DNA of 62,762 nt from Silicimonas sp. (GTDB taxonomy: Bacteria; Pseudomonadota; Alphaproteobacteria; Rhodobacterales; Rhodobacteraceae), in contig JABDJO010000056.1 in assembly GCA_013002465.1 (NCBI GenBank), forward strand, positions 1 through 62,762, read 5' to 3'. A model generated the notes under the pieces. It did no database searches and was not told where the DNA came from. It saw only the letters and a program-made list of their open reading frames with translations. Shown one piece after another: positions 28,886 through 37,673 of this stretch. A program made the position numbers and the translations under genes. Within the stretch, counting starts at the first letter, position 1, and each line of letters starts with the position of its first letter.

Positions 28886-29773
28886 ATGGAACAAATAATT
28901 ACCACGCTTGGCGGCGGTGGCATTGCGACGCTTCTTCTGGCTGCCTTTATTATTCTTTGTATCTACAAGGGCGTGCGGATCGTTTCACAGTCCGAAAAGC
29001 ACGTGGTCGAACGGTTTGGGCGCTTGCGCACGGTTCTTGGGCCGGGCATCAACTTTATCGTGCCATTTCTGGACCGGGTTGCGCACCAAATCTCGATCCT
29101 GGAACGTCAGCTTCCCAATGCCAGCCAGGATGCGATCACCGCGGACAATGTGCTGGTCCAGGTTGAAACCAGCGTATTCTACCGGATCACCGAACCGGAA
29201 AAGACCGTCTATCGGATCCGCGACGTCGATGCCGCGATTGCCACAACAGTGGCCGGTATCGTTCGTGCCGAGATCGGTAAGATGGAACTGGATGAAGTTC
29301 AGTCGAACCGTGCGACTTTGATCACGACCATAAAAGAAAGCGTCGAGGATGCCGTCGAAAACTGGGGCATCGAGGTGACGCGGGCCGAGATTCTGGACGT
29401 GAATCTTGATCAGGCAACCCGCGATGCCATGCTTCAGCAGCTGAACGCCGAGCGCGAGCGGCGTGCGGCTGTGACCCGCGCCGAGGGGGAAAAGCGTTCG
29501 GTCGAATTGAACGCCGATGCCGAGCTTTATGCCGCCGAACAGGCCGCAAAGGCGCGCCGGGTTCAAGCCGATGCCGAGGCTTATGCGACTGGCGTTGTGG
29601 CCGCAGCGATCCAGGAAAACGGACTTGAAGCCGCCCAGTATCAGGTTGCCCTGAAGCAGGTGGAATCCCTGAACGCGCTTGGCAGCAGTTCGGGAAGCAG
29701 CACTGTCCTTGTGCCTGCCAATGCGCTTGAAGCCTTTGGCAACGCTTTCAACATGCTGAAAGGAAAAGCCTGA
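28886..29773 (+). CDS. SPFH-domain membrane protein (paraslipin/QmcA type)
   Basis: 295 residues. One N-terminal membrane helix (IATLLLAAFIILCIYKGV) precedes the SPFH/band-7 domain: VVERFGRLRTVLGPGINFIVPF, then ERQLPNASQDAITADNV and VFYRITEPEKTVYRI. A long Ala/Glu-rich coiled coil (residues 180-240) is typical for oligomerisation. Such proteins form ring or cage assemblies around membrane proteases and are usually encoded with an NfeD partner, as here (one-base overlap, TGATG). The leader of 185 bp upstream has no other gene. Confidence 0.87.
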   Translation: MEQIITTLGGGGIATLLLAAFIILCIYKGVRIVSQSEKHVVERFGRLRTVLGPGINFIVPFLDRVAHQISILERQLPNASQDAITADNVLVQVETSVFYRITEPEKTVYRIRDVDAAIATTVAGIVRAEIGKMELDEVQSNRATLITTIKESVEDAVENWGIEVTRAEILDVNLDQATRDAMLQQLNAERERRAAVTRAEGEKRSVELNADAELYAAEQAAKARRVQADAEAYATGVVAAAIQENGLEAAQYQVALKQVESLNALGSSSGSSTVLVPANALEAFGNAFNMLKGKA

Positions 29774-30054
29774 TGGTTGTCTGGTCGCTTTGGTGGGTCT
29801 GGATGGTTGGCGCGCTATTGCTTGCCATTCTGGAAGTCGTCGCCCCGGCGCAGATCTTCCTGGGTTTCGCCGCTGGCGCCGCCGGTGTCGGATTTGCCCT
29901 TCTGGTTGGCGTCCCGGGCCTTGCCGGATCGTTGCCCCTGACCTTGCTGGTCTTTGCCGTACTGTCGCTTGTTGCCTGGCTGGTCCTGCGCCCCATGTTG
30001 GGCGTGCGAAAGGGTCAGGTGAAGCACTTCGAACACGACATTAACGAAGACTGA
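29773..30054 (+). CDS. NfeD-like membrane protein
   Basis: 93 residues. Two to three hydrophobic helices (MVGALLLAILEVVAPAQIFL; AAGAAGVGFALLVGV; PLTLLVFAVLSLVAWLVL) precede a short cytoplasmic tail (VRKGQVKHFEHDINED). It is a short NfeD without the soluble OB domain, the usual partner of paraslipin-type SPFH proteins. The start overlaps the SPFH gene stop by one base. Confidence 0.82.
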   Translation: MVVWSLWWVWMVGALLLAILEVVAPAQIFLGFAAGAAGVGFALLVGVPGLAGSLPLTLLVFAVLSLVAWLVLRPMLGVRKGQVKHFEHDINED

Positions 30055-30060
30055 TACAGA

Positions 30061-30086
30061 TTGCCCGGGCGGATCAGCCCGGGCAA
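30061..30086. terminator. Hairpin between convergent genes, possible bidirectional terminator
   Basis: A perfect 10-bp stem, TTGCCCGGGC and GCCCGGGCAA, with a 6-base loop lies between the nfeD stop and the end of the convergent gene. There is no long T tract on either strand, so it may be a weak terminator or only an RNA-end stabiliser. Confidence 0.6.
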
Positions 30087-30094
30087 AATCTCAC

Positions 30095-30946
30095 TCAATC
30101 CTCGCCGCGCTTCATCTCGGCGATCCGTTCCAGTGCCTCTTCGCGGGTATTCCGGATGTTGGGGCGGAAGCCACCAGATTCGGCGCGCAGGCGGATGTCG
30201 GTTTCAGTCTCGGACCCTGGCGCATATCGAACCGACCCAAGCGAACCAGCCTCGTTCAAAGCCTTGCCGCGTGCAGCGTATTGCACCCAGGCACCCGAGA
30301 AAATCTTTGTATTTTCATAATTTACCAGGAAGTACCATTTCTTCCCGCTTTCGGCGATCAAGGCATCCAGAACGTCATAGCAATCGTTGACATCGCGCGA
30401 GTGCTCAAAAGTGACATTCGAAAAATCGACGTCCATAATCTGGTCTTCTTCCAGAAACCTGATCCGGCTGCGAAATTCGTCTTCGGTATAATTCGGGACG
30501 TGGACGATCTTGGCCTGACGTTTCGAAGGCATGTCGCGAAGCGCCGCAATTGCCATGTCGCGATCTGCGAAAAGGTTGGGGTCAAAGTTGTCGGTACCCG
30601 CCGAGCGTTCGATTTGACGGCGGGTGTCTTCGGATGCGTCATAGCGCACCGACGCCATGGAGTGCGCGAGGTTCAGGTCCTTGCCGCGGCGCGAGTGGGC
30701 GAACCAGGCGCCGGGGTCGATCCGGGTTCCGCGATAGTTGATCAGGAAAAACCAAAGTGGCTCAAGGGTCTCGGCGATCCTGGCTTCAAGCCGGTCATAG
30801 AGAAGGTTCACATCAGCCGAGTTTTCCAGCGTCAAATCGGAAAGGTCGATTTCGAGAATTTCGTCCTCGTCCAGAAACTGGATACGAGCGTCGATTTCTT
30901 CAGGCGTATGTGTGGCCGGGGCATCAGGAGCAAGGGTTACGGACAT
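30095..30946 (-). CDS. Protein of two tandem copies of one unknown domain
   Basis: 283 residues from the ATG at 30946, with GGGGAT upstream. The sequence is an internal duplication. Copy A (about residues 14-135) and copy B (about 150-275) align by eye: RIQFLDEDEILEIDLSDLTL against RIRFLEEDQIMDVDFSNVTF, LWFFLINYRGTRIDPGAWF against KWYFLVNYENTKIFSGAWV, and RRGKDLNLAHSMASVRYD against ARGKALNEAGSLGSVRYA. Each copy has a predicted strand-helix-strand start with an acidic D-x-S-x-(L/V)-T core. This loosely recalls STAS or SpoIIAA-like folds, a guess only. There is no signal peptide or membrane segment. It is convergent with nfeD. Confidence 0.65.
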   Translation of the reverse strand: MSVTLAPDAPATHTPEEIDARIQFLDEDEILEIDLSDLTLENSADVNLLYDRLEARIAETLEPLWFFLINYRGTRIDPGAWFAHSRRGKDLNLAHSMASVRYDASEDTRRQIERSAGTDNFDPNLFADRDMAIAALRDMPSKRQAKIVHVPNYTEDEFRSRIRFLEEDQIMDVDFSNVTFEHSRDVNDCYDVLDALIAESGKKWYFLVNYENTKIFSGAWVQYAARGKALNEAGSLGSVRYAPGSETETDIRLRAESGGFRPNIRNTREEALERIAEMKRGED

Positions 30947-31059
30947 CAGGCAAATCCCCATAGTTGGAATCACCGGCAAATTTACGCCGCACTGCAGAAA
31001 GATCCATGCGACCTCCTGCCACGGTATACAAATGCACACAGAGTCGGCGGAAACCCGCT

Positions 31060-32232
31060 TTACTGCAGGTCCGAAAAGGCGATTTCGATGCGCTCGATGG
31101 CCTTCAGCAATGTTGGACGCGGCAAGGCCAGGTTAAACCGAAGATGTCCCGATCCGCCTTCCTTGAAGTGTGGTCCAGGGCTGGGGGCGACCTTGGCGTC
31201 AAGCGTGCGATCCAGAAGCTCCCTGTCGCTCATCCCAAGATCGGTGAAGTCCACCCAGGCCAAATATGTCGCCTGCATGTCCATCACTGACACCCCGGGA
31301 AGCGCACCGATTCGTGCTGCAAAAAGGCGAAAGTTTTCAGCAAGATAAGCCCGCACATCCCAGGACCAGTCGGCGCAATGGTCGTAAGCGGCGGCAATCA
31401 TGACCATGCCGAACCGATTGGGTGAGGATTCGCGGTCGAGCACGACCTTGTCGAGCTTCGCGTGAATGCCGGGATCGGGGGCCAGAAAAAAGCCGGTTTC
31501 ACCGCCCGCTGTGTTGAATCCCTTGGACGCGGCGTTCAGCACGACCAGGCGATCCAGATGATCCGGCGCGGCCACGGCGGTTGGCGTGAATTTCACTCCT
31601 GGAAAGGTCAAATCCATATGTATTTCGTCAGAAATCAGAATGAGATCATGCTCCGCACAAAACGCCGCCACCGCCCGGATTTCCTCGGCTGACCAGATCC
31701 GGCCACCCGGATTGTGTGGGGAACAAAGCGTCAGGACTTTTTCGCGCCCTGTCAGCGCCGCCGCCAAAGCTTCCAGGTCCATGTGGTACTGGCCATCGCG
31801 CAGAATCAGCGGGCTTTGGTGAACACGCCGACCCATGGCGTCGATCTGGCGGAAAAATGCGTGATAGACGGGGGAAAAAACGATTACCTCGTCACCCGGT
31901 TCGCTGAAGGCAGCCAGCACATCGCCAAAGCCATTCACGACACCATGCGTGAACCGCACCCAGCCGGGGTCGACTTCCCAACCGTGCATGTCTTTGTACC
32001 ATCGGGCCACTGACTGGCTGACGCGGGACACGTCACCGAAATACCCGAAATACCCTGCATCGACCTCGGCTTGCAGGGCGGCGCGGATCGGCGGGGCGGC
32101 GGCGAAATCCATGTCTGCAACCCACATGGGAATCACGTCCGGATCATCGGTCCCATAAGCCTTTTTCAGGCTGCCATACTTGCTTGTCGGGATGTTCCAC
32201 AGGGGAAGCTGGGTGTCGAAATCGTAATTCAT
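31060..32232 (-). CDS. patB: MalY/PatB-type PLP-dependent cystathionine beta-lyase
   Basis: 390 residues. This is a fold-type I aminotransferase of the MalY/PatB branch: N-terminal PMWVADMDFAAAPPI, the substrate loop SPVYHAFF, the cofactor SDEIHMDL, and the PLP lysine in NAASKGFNTAGGETGF. Members split C-S bonds of cystathionine or cysteine derivatives to a thiol, pyruvate and ammonia. The C-terminal HLRFNLALPR carries the carboxylate-binding Arg. It lies divergent from the def cluster. In a DMSP-degrading cell, methanethiol and cysteine metabolism would be one place for it, but this is inference. Confidence 0.85.
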   Translation of the reverse strand: MNYDFDTQLPLWNIPTSKYGSLKKAYGTDDPDVIPMWVADMDFAAAPPIRAALQAEVDAGYFGYFGDVSRVSQSVARWYKDMHGWEVDPGWVRFTHGVVNGFGDVLAAFSEPGDEVIVFSPVYHAFFRQIDAMGRRVHQSPLILRDGQYHMDLEALAAALTGREKVLTLCSPHNPGGRIWSAEEIRAVAAFCAEHDLILISDEIHMDLTFPGVKFTPTAVAAPDHLDRLVVLNAASKGFNTAGGETGFFLAPDPGIHAKLDKVVLDRESSPNRFGMVMIAAAYDHCADWSWDVRAYLAENFRLFAARIGALPGVSVMDMQATYLAWVDFTDLGMSDRELLDRTLDAKVAPSPGPHFKEGGSGHLRFNLALPRPTLLKAIERIEIAFSDLQ

Positions 32233-32304
32233 GGCAAGACCCTATCAAGCGTCGCTGCGGCTGCAAGAGCGCGCCTTGCCGTGCGTCAAAGCATCGCTTA
32301 GATC

Positions 32305-32832
32305 ATGCCCATGGCACTGCGTGATATCCTGATCCACCCAGACCCACGCCTGAAGACTGTGGCTGACCCTGTCGCGACTATCGACGACGGGCTGAAGCGG
32401 CTTGCCGACGACATGCTTGAAACCATGTATGCGGCCCCTGGCATTGGGCTGGCAGCGCCTCAGATAGGGGTCATGCAGCGGATGCTGGTGATGGATTGCG
32501 TCAAGGAAGAAGGCGCGGCGCCACGCCCGATGGTCCTGTTGAACCCCGAAGTGACCTGGTCGTCCGAGGCGTGCAACGTGTATGAAGAGGGCTGTTTGTC
32601 GGTACCCGATCAATACGCCGATGTCGAACGCCCCGCCGAGGTCGAGGTAACCTGGACCTCGCTTGAGGGCGCCGAGCAAAGCGAAAGGTTTGATGGGCTT
32701 TGGGCCACCTGTGTACAGCACGAGATCGACCATCTGAACGGCAAGCTGTTCATCGACTATCTTAAGCCATTGAAGCGCCAGATGATCACCCGCAAGATGC
32801 AGAAACTGAAGCGCGAACGCGCGCGCGCCTGA
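32305..32832 (+). CDS. def: Peptide deformylase
   Basis: 175 residues. All three deformylase motifs are intact: GIGLAAPQIG, EEGCLSVP with metal ligand Cys97, and QHEIDHLNG with His139, catalytic Glu140 and His143. It removes the formyl group from new N termini. It is first in a run of three related genes ending in fmt, whose product adds that formyl group to initiator tRNA. Starts at 32305 or 32311 are both possible. This is presumably the main housekeeping copy. Confidence 0.94.
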   Translation: MPMALRDILIHPDPRLKTVADPVATIDDGLKRLADDMLETMYAAPGIGLAAPQIGVMQRMLVMDCVKEEGAAPRPMVLLNPEVTWSSEACNVYEEGCLSVPDQYADVERPAEVEVTWTSLEGAEQSERFDGLWATCVQHEIDHLNGKLFIDYLKPLKRQMITRKMQKLKRERARA

Positions 32833-32838
32833 AGCACG

Positions 32839-33297
32839 ATGGCACGTCTCGACATCCGCCAATATCCGGACCCGATCCTGCGCGAGGTCTGCGAACGGGT
32901 TGACCGATTTGACGCCGATATCGAACGGCTGGCCAGGGACATGCTGGAAACCATGTATCTGGCCGGGGGGCGCGGCTTGGCTGCACCTCAGGTGGGTATT
33001 CCGCTGCAGTTGTTCGTGATGGACCCGGGCTGGAAGACTGGCCACCAGACCCCTTACGTCTGTGCCAATCCTTTTGTCGCGGCATTGGGTGATGACACGC
33101 GTGAGTGCGAAGAAATGTGCCTGTCGATCCCCGACCAGCCGGTCATGGTGCGCCGCCCGGCGATGGTCATGCTGGGCTGGCGCGATGCCCGGGACGTTGC
33201 GCACGAGGCCGAGTTGACCGGAGATGCCGCCGTTATCGCGCAACACGAGGCCGACCATCTGGAAGGGCGGCTTTGTATCGACTACGTTGCCCCATGA
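32839..33297 (+). CDS. Peptide deformylase paralogue (second copy)
   Basis: 152 residues, starting 6 bases after the first def stop. Motif I is [10 protein letters not shown], motif II reads EEMCLSIP (Cys94 kept, glycine replaced by methionine), and motif III is QHEADHLEG (His136, Glu137, His140). The metal and catalytic residues are therefore intact and activity is plausible. It is shorter than the first copy, lacking the basic C-terminal helix. It overlaps the third copy by 4 bases. Confidence 0.85.
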   Translation: MARLDIRQYPDPILREVCERVDRFDADIERLARDMLETMYLAGGRGLAAPQVGIPLQLFVMDPGWKTGHQTPYVCANPFVAALGDDTRECEEMCLSIPDQPVMVRRPAMVMLGWRDARDVAHEAELTGDAAVIAQHEADHLEGRLCIDYVAP

Positions 33298-33788
33298 CTC
33301 GACGCGCGTTCCTATCCTGGCCTGACCCGAAACTGCGCACCAAGGCCGGCCCCGTGGGCGAGATCACCGATGACATTCGTGCCATCTGGGACGAAATGGT
33401 CGAAACGATGGACGCGATGCCGGGCTATGGTCTGGCCGCGCCGCAAGTCGGTGTGATGCTGCGTCTGGCTGTTGTTGATTGTTCCGACGATCGTGGGCGC
33501 GCCATCCGTCTTGCCAACCCGGAAATCCTGGCCGCCTCGGACGACACCCGCGACTGGGACGAAGCTTCGCCCAACTTGCCCGGCCATTCGGCCAAGGTCA
33601 CCCGGCCCGCTGCCGTCACGGTGGCCTTCACCGATGCCACCGGCAACCGTATCCGCCAGGATTTCGAGGGGCTTTGGGCAACCAGCGTTCAGCACCAGAT
33701 CGACCACTTGAACGGGCGCATGTTCTTTGATCGTCTAAGCCGGACGAAGCGCGATATGTTCCTGAAAAAGTTACGGAAAGCGCGATGA
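33294..33788 (+). CDS. Deformylase-like protein lacking catalytic residues (third copy)
   Basis: 164 residues from the ATG at 33294 (ATGA overlap with the second copy). Motif I is conserved ([10 protein letters not shown]). Motif II, which should supply the metal-binding cysteine (EGCLS), reads DEASPNLPG with no cysteine. Motif III reads QHQIDHLNG: both histidines (134, 138) remain but the catalytic glutamate is glutamine (135). It should be unable to hydrolyse formyl-peptides by the normal mechanism. The frame is open and the gene is embedded between functional genes with overlapping starts, so it is probably kept for a binding or regulatory role. It ends in an ATGA overlap with fmt. Confidence 0.85.
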   Translation: MTRRAFLSWPDPKLRTKAGPVGEITDDIRAIWDEMVETMDAMPGYGLAAPQVGVMLRLAVVDCSDDRGRAIRLANPEILAASDDTRDWDEASPNLPGHSAKVTRPAAVTVAFTDATGNRIRQDFEGLWATSVQHQIDHLNGRMFFDRLSRTKRDMFLKKLRKAR

Positions 33789-34681
33789 ACCTGATCTTTA
33801 TGGGAACTCCGGAGTTTTCCGTTGCGCCACTGGACGCCCTTGTTGCAGCCGGCCACAATATTTTGACGGTTTACAGCCAACCGCCCCGACCCGCCGGGCG
33901 CGGCAAGAAAGATCGCCCCTCCGAAGTTCACCAGCGCGCCGTTGAGCTTGGGCTTGAGGTTCGAACGCCTGCGTCTTTGAAATCCGTTGACGAGCAATCC
34001 AGGTTCCGTGACCTACAGGCCGATGTCGCTGTCGTCGTCGCCTATGGCCTGATCCTGCCCCAGGAGGTGCTGGATGCCCCGGCAAGGGGGTGCCTCAATA
34101 TTCATGCCTCGCTTCTGCCGCGATGGCGTGGTGCGGCGCCGATCCACCGGGCGATCATGGCAGGTGACCGGGAAACCGGTGTCGCCATCATGCAGATGGA
34201 GGCCGGACTGGACACCGGGCCGGTTTTGTTGTCCGAAACCGTTCCCATTGGTGCCGAGGACACCACCGGTGCACTTCACGATACGCTTTCCGATCTTGGC
34301 GCAGCACTGATCGTGCGCGCCCTGGACGAACTCGACTCGCTGACGCCGCGACCGCAACCGGACACCGGCGTCACCTATGCCAAAAAGATAGACAAATCCG
34401 AGGCCCGCATCGACTGGACCCTCCCTGCCGAAGAGGTTGACCGCCTCATCCGGGGACTTTCGCCATTTCCCGGCGCCTGGAGCGAACTGAACGGCGAGCG
34501 TATCAAGTATCTTGGTTCGCGCCTGGCCCTGGGGTCCGGTCATCCCGGCCAGCATCTTGGCAACTTCCGCGTCGCCTGCGGATTAGGCGCGGTGCAGATC
34601 ACCCGGGCGCAACGTCAGGGCAAGCGCCCGATGACGGCCGAAGAAATCCTGCGTGGCCTTGATCTGCCTGACACGCTCTGA
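33785..34681 (+). CDS. fmt: Methionyl-tRNA formyltransferase
   Basis: 298 residues. The N-terminal formyltransferase domain has the start [16 protein letters not shown], the folate site with [16 protein letters not shown], and [11 protein letters not shown]-terminal OB-like domain follows ([13 protein letters not shown], then VQITRAQ). It formylates Met-tRNAi with 10-formyl-THF. The start overlaps the third def-like gene by 4 bases, completing a def-def-def-fmt operon. Confidence 0.95.
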   Translation: MNLIFMGTPEFSVAPLDALVAAGHNILTVYSQPPRPAGRGKKDRPSEVHQRAVELGLEVRTPASLKSVDEQSRFRDLQADVAVVVAYGLILPQEVLDAPARGCLNIHASLLPRWRGAAPIHRAIMAGDRETGVAIMQMEAGLDTGPVLLSETVPIGAEDTTGALHDTLSDLGAALIVRALDELDSLTPRPQPDTGVTYAKKIDKSEARIDWTLPAEEVDRLIRGLSPFPGAWSELNGERIKYLGSRLALGSGHPGQHLGNFRVACGLGAVQITRAQRQGKRPMTAEEILRGLDLPDTL

Positions 34682-34739
34682 CCAGCCCCCAACTGCGAAA
34701 CCCGTCGGGTCTGGCGGATCGCCTTTGAATGAGGCGAGA

Positions 34740-36080
34740 CTATGCGCCCATCAAAGCCGCGTCGAAGGGATAGCTTGTAAGGTTTTCGTACCCGTCTTCG
34801 GTCACCAGCACCTGGTCTTCCAGCTTGATCGAGAAATCCGCGCCTTCTTCGGACACCAGCGCCTCGACACAAAGCACCATGCCCGGCTCCAGTTCATAGT
34901 CGAAAGCGCCTGGTGTTGACTTGTCTGGATAGTCCACATGAGGCCACTCATCGCAAAGCCCGACTCCGTGCATTGCACACCCGTATTTCAGCGCCTGATA
35001 CTTGTCATCCAGGCGATGCAGCCGGGGGATCATGTCTTCGATCCGAACGCCGGGACCGATCAACGCCATATTCGTCATGATATGTTCATGGCCATGTCGC
35101 ATGGCGTCGATCATGTCCTGCCGTGGTTTTCGGTCACCGATCCACCAAGTCCGACTGATATCAACGCAAATGCCATAGCTGCCGATCAGATCGGTATCAA
35201 AAGCAATGATTTCGTTGTTCTTCGCGATCCGGGGCCCGCATTCCTGAAACCATGGATTGGTGCGGGGACCACTGGCCAGAAGCCGGGTTTCGATCCATTC
35301 ACCGCCGCGTCGGATGTTTTCGGCGTGCAGCACCGCCCAGATGTCGTCTTCGCTGACAGCACCACCGGGCACCTCGGCGCGGGCAAAGGCTTCCATCGCG
35401 GCGACCGCCGTATCGCAGGCGTGATGGGCACAGCGCATCGCCTTGATTTCGTCGGGGCCCTTTACGGCACGTGCCTTCTCGGTAAGTTCTTCACCTTCCT
35501 TCAGATCAAATCCCATGGCTTCAAGCGCCCGCACGCCGTGAAGCATGATCTTGTCGACCCCAAGCGCCATGTTTCCGCCGCCATGCTCGACGATCAGATC
35601 GCGCACGTCGCCCGCAAAGACCTTGGCGAAATCGGCGGTCTTGTCACCCTTTCCAAAATAAAAGAAATCCGCACCGCTGCGCACCTCTTTCACCAGGGGG
35701 TTAAATTCGGTCAGGAAGGGCGCGCATTTGTAATCCCAGATCACCATGTATCCGTCGGCGCATAGAAGAATGGCCCGGAACGGGTTGTGGGTGTTCCAAA
35801 GCTGCATGTTCGGGCAGTCGGTCGCATAGCGAATGTTCAAAGGATCGAACAAAAGCAATCCGCCATAGTTGCGTGCATTGATGTGATCGACCAGACGTGA
35901 CCAGCGGTGTTTCCGCATGGCCTGCAGATCCGGCAGTTCCAATCCCGCCGCCGACCATTCCTGAAAGGCAAGCCGGGTCGGGCCGGTTTCGACGCGATCC
36001 TCGTCGTTTGGGGTGTTATCCCCCAAACGCGCGCCGCGCGTCGGGTCGATCTTGCGGGTATCGCGGTGATATGTGTTCAT
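34740..36080 (-). CDS. dddP: DMSP lyase DddP (M24 peptidase fold)
   Basis: 446 residues from the ATG at 36080 (AAGGTGG upstream). It has the creatinase/M24 fold but with the sequence I know as DddP: opening RKIDPTRGARLGDNTPND, and YATDCPNMQLWNTHNPFRA. The residues reported for the DddP active site fall at the same numbers here: Asp295, Asp307, His371, Glu406 and Glu421 as metal ligands and Asp377 as catalytic base (MHGVGLCDEWP). It cleaves dimethylsulfoniopropionate to dimethyl sulfide and acrylate in the cytoplasm. It is divergent from the DUF3445 gene and about 2 kb from dmdA, so both DMSP routes lie together. Confidence 0.93.
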   Translation of the reverse strand: MNTYHRDTRKIDPTRGARLGDNTPNDEDRVETGPTRLAFQEWSAAGLELPDLQAMRKHRWSRLVDHINARNYGGLLLFDPLNIRYATDCPNMQLWNTHNPFRAILLCADGYMVIWDYKCAPFLTEFNPLVKEVRSGADFFYFGKGDKTADFAKVFAGDVRDLIVEHGGGNMALGVDKIMLHGVRALEAMGFDLKEGEELTEKARAVKGPDEIKAMRCAHHACDTAVAAMEAFARAEVPGGAVSEDDIWAVLHAENIRRGGEWIETRLLASGPRTNPWFQECGPRIAKNNEIIAFDTDLIGSYGICVDISRTWWIGDRKPRQDMIDAMRHGHEHIMTNMALIGPGVRIEDMIPRLHRLDDKYQALKYGCAMHGVGLCDEWPHVDYPDKSTPGAFDYELEPGMVLCVEALVSEEGADFSIKLEDQVLVTEDGYENLTSYPFDAALMGA

Positions 36081-36173
36081 AGGTCCACCTTCGGCCCGAT
36101 TTTTCGCCTAATCCCGCAGAAAAGCGACATTTGCCGACTCCCAGAGCGACACGGGTAATGCTAGGGCAAGCCT

Positions 36174-36971
36174 ATGACAGACGTGGTTCTTCACGACAGT
36201 TTGCCCTTTGCCCCCTGGCTCGCGCCCGCGTCCTGGCGGCTGCCGGGCGTGCAACCGTTGGAGGCAGGTGATTGGTTGATCCGCGACGAGGCTTTTGCGG
36301 GCCAGATGCAAATCCGAGACCGCCTCATTGCCGAAACACCCGATCTTGTGCATGCCCTGACCGACGACGCCCGGGGCGCGGCAGGTGAGTGTCTCGACAG
36401 AGTGTTGAACGCGCTTGGCCGCGATCAGGGTTATCAATTCACCGGCCAGACTGCCACCCGCCCCGATGGTGTCCAGGTTCCCTTGGACCGCGCCAACCCC
36501 TTGATGACCGTTGGCCGCCTGATGCAAGCTGATGTCTGCCTGATGACGCCGGGACCGAAAGGCCATGTCCTGGGCGGTGCGATCCTGTGTTTTCCGTCGA
36601 ATTGGACCCTGGCCGAGAAGTTGGGGCGACCGATGACAAGGATCCACAGGCCGGTCGCCCGCTATGACGAAGACATCGCCCGGCGGGTGCAGCGGCTTTT
36701 CGATGCCATGCGAGTTGAACAACCCCTTTGGCGGGCGAACGCGATTCTTCACCACTCGCCCAAGCTTTTCGCACCACGGCGCGAAGCCGAGCCGCGCGAC
36801 GGAATCGGCGCCACCGACCCCGAATATCTCAGATCCGAACGCCAGACATTGTTGAAGCTGCCCGGAACCCAAGCCATCGTATTCACCATTCACACGATCG
36901 TCGTTCCGATTTCCAGACTGACCGATGTACAAAGAAACGGCCTTGCCGCGTCCGGGATCGAATTGGGCTGA
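36174..36971 (+). CDS. DUF3445 protein, heme-dependent oxidative N-demethylase-like
   Basis: 265 residues. The family pattern is visible: N-terminal PFAPWLAPASWRLPGVQPL, central LMQADVCLMTPG and AILCFPSNWTLAEKLGRPM with IHRPVARYDEDI, then VEQPLWRANAILHHSPKLF, and a C-terminal RSERQTLLKLPGTQAIVFTI. DUF3445 proteins include the heme-binding alpha subunit of oxidative N-demethylases and a subunit of dimethylamine monooxygenase. Here no ferredoxin or reductase partner genes lie beside it, so the substrate is open. It is divergent from dddP, with a gap of about 93 bp. Confidence 0.75.
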   Translation: MTDVVLHDSLPFAPWLAPASWRLPGVQPLEAGDWLIRDEAFAGQMQIRDRLIAETPDLVHALTDDARGAAGECLDRVLNALGRDQGYQFTGQTATRPDGVQVPLDRANPLMTVGRLMQADVCLMTPGPKGHVLGGAILCFPSNWTLAEKLGRPMTRIHRPVARYDEDIARRVQRLFDAMRVEQPLWRANAILHHSPKLFAPRREAEPRDGIGATDPEYLRSERQTLLKLPGTQAIVFTIHTIVVPISRLTDVQRNGLAASGIELG

Positions 36972-36995
36972 TCCGACAATCAGAAGGATAGAACC

Positions 36996-37673
36996 TTGGA
37001 CCTGAATGCAGATTTTTCGCAACGCATCGCCGTCCATAGCGCGGACGAACCTTGGGTTGCCTCGCCGATGCCCGGAGTGGATCGCCGGATGCTGGATCGC
37101 ATGGGCGACGAGGTGGCGCGCGCGACGTCAATCGTGCGGTATGCTCCGGGAAGTTCGTTTTCGTCCCATGTGCATACAGGCGGTGAGGAATTCCTTGTGC
37201 TTGATGGCGTGTTTCAGGATGAACACGGGGATTTCCCTGCGGGCAGTTACATCCGCAATCCGCCGCAATCATCCCATACGCCTGGGTCTGAACCCGGCTG
37301 TACCATCTTCGTGAAGCTTTGGCAGTTCGACCTCGACGACCGGACCCACGTGAGGATCGACACCGGCAAAATGCGCCTGGTGCCTGAACGTTCGGGGGTA
37401 CAGGTCATGCCGTTGTTTTCAGACGGGCGCGAGGACGTTGCGATTGAGCATTGGGATCCGAACGCGGATATCGCTCTGAATGCTGCCGGCGGCGCCGAGG
37501 TTCTGGTCCTGGCTGGCGGGTTTTCCGAGGCGGGTGAGGCTTTCAGAGCCGAAAGCTGGCTGCGCCTGCCGACCGACCGTCACAGCACCGCGCATGTCGG
37601 ACCGGATGGCGCGCGGGTCTGGATCAAGCGCGGCCATCTTCGCCAAACGCCATCCGCACCTGTTGCCGGTTAG
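36996..37673 (+). CDS. ChrR-like cupin-domain protein
   Basis: 225 residues, TTG start at 36996 with an AGAAGGA site before it. Two cupin-type halves are seen; the first has the metal site SSHVHTGGEEFLVLDG with IRNPPQSSHTPGSEPGC, as in the C-terminal domain of the anti-sigma factor ChrR. The zinc-binding anti-sigma N-terminal domain of ChrR is absent and no sigma factor gene is adjacent, so this is a stand-alone cupin, possibly a metal-dependent sensor or enzyme. It follows the DUF3445 gene by 24 bp, suggesting one transcript. Confidence 0.72.
   Translation: MDLNADFSQRIAVHSADEPWVASPMPGVDRRMLDRMGDEVARATSIVRYAPGSSFSSHVHTGGEEFLVLDGVFQDEHGDFPAGSYIRNPPQSSHTPGSEPGCTIFVKLWQFDLDDRTHVRIDTGKMRLVPERSGVQVMPLFSDGREDVAIEHWDPNADIALNAAGGAEVLVLAGGFSEAGEAFRAESWLRLPTDRHSTAHVGPDGARVWIKRGHLRQTPSAPVAG

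Noticed and set aside
32245-33258. 337-codon minus-strand frame across the first two deformylase genes
   Set aside because: Both plus-strand genes have catalytic motifs and overlapping or near-touching ends; the minus frame has none.
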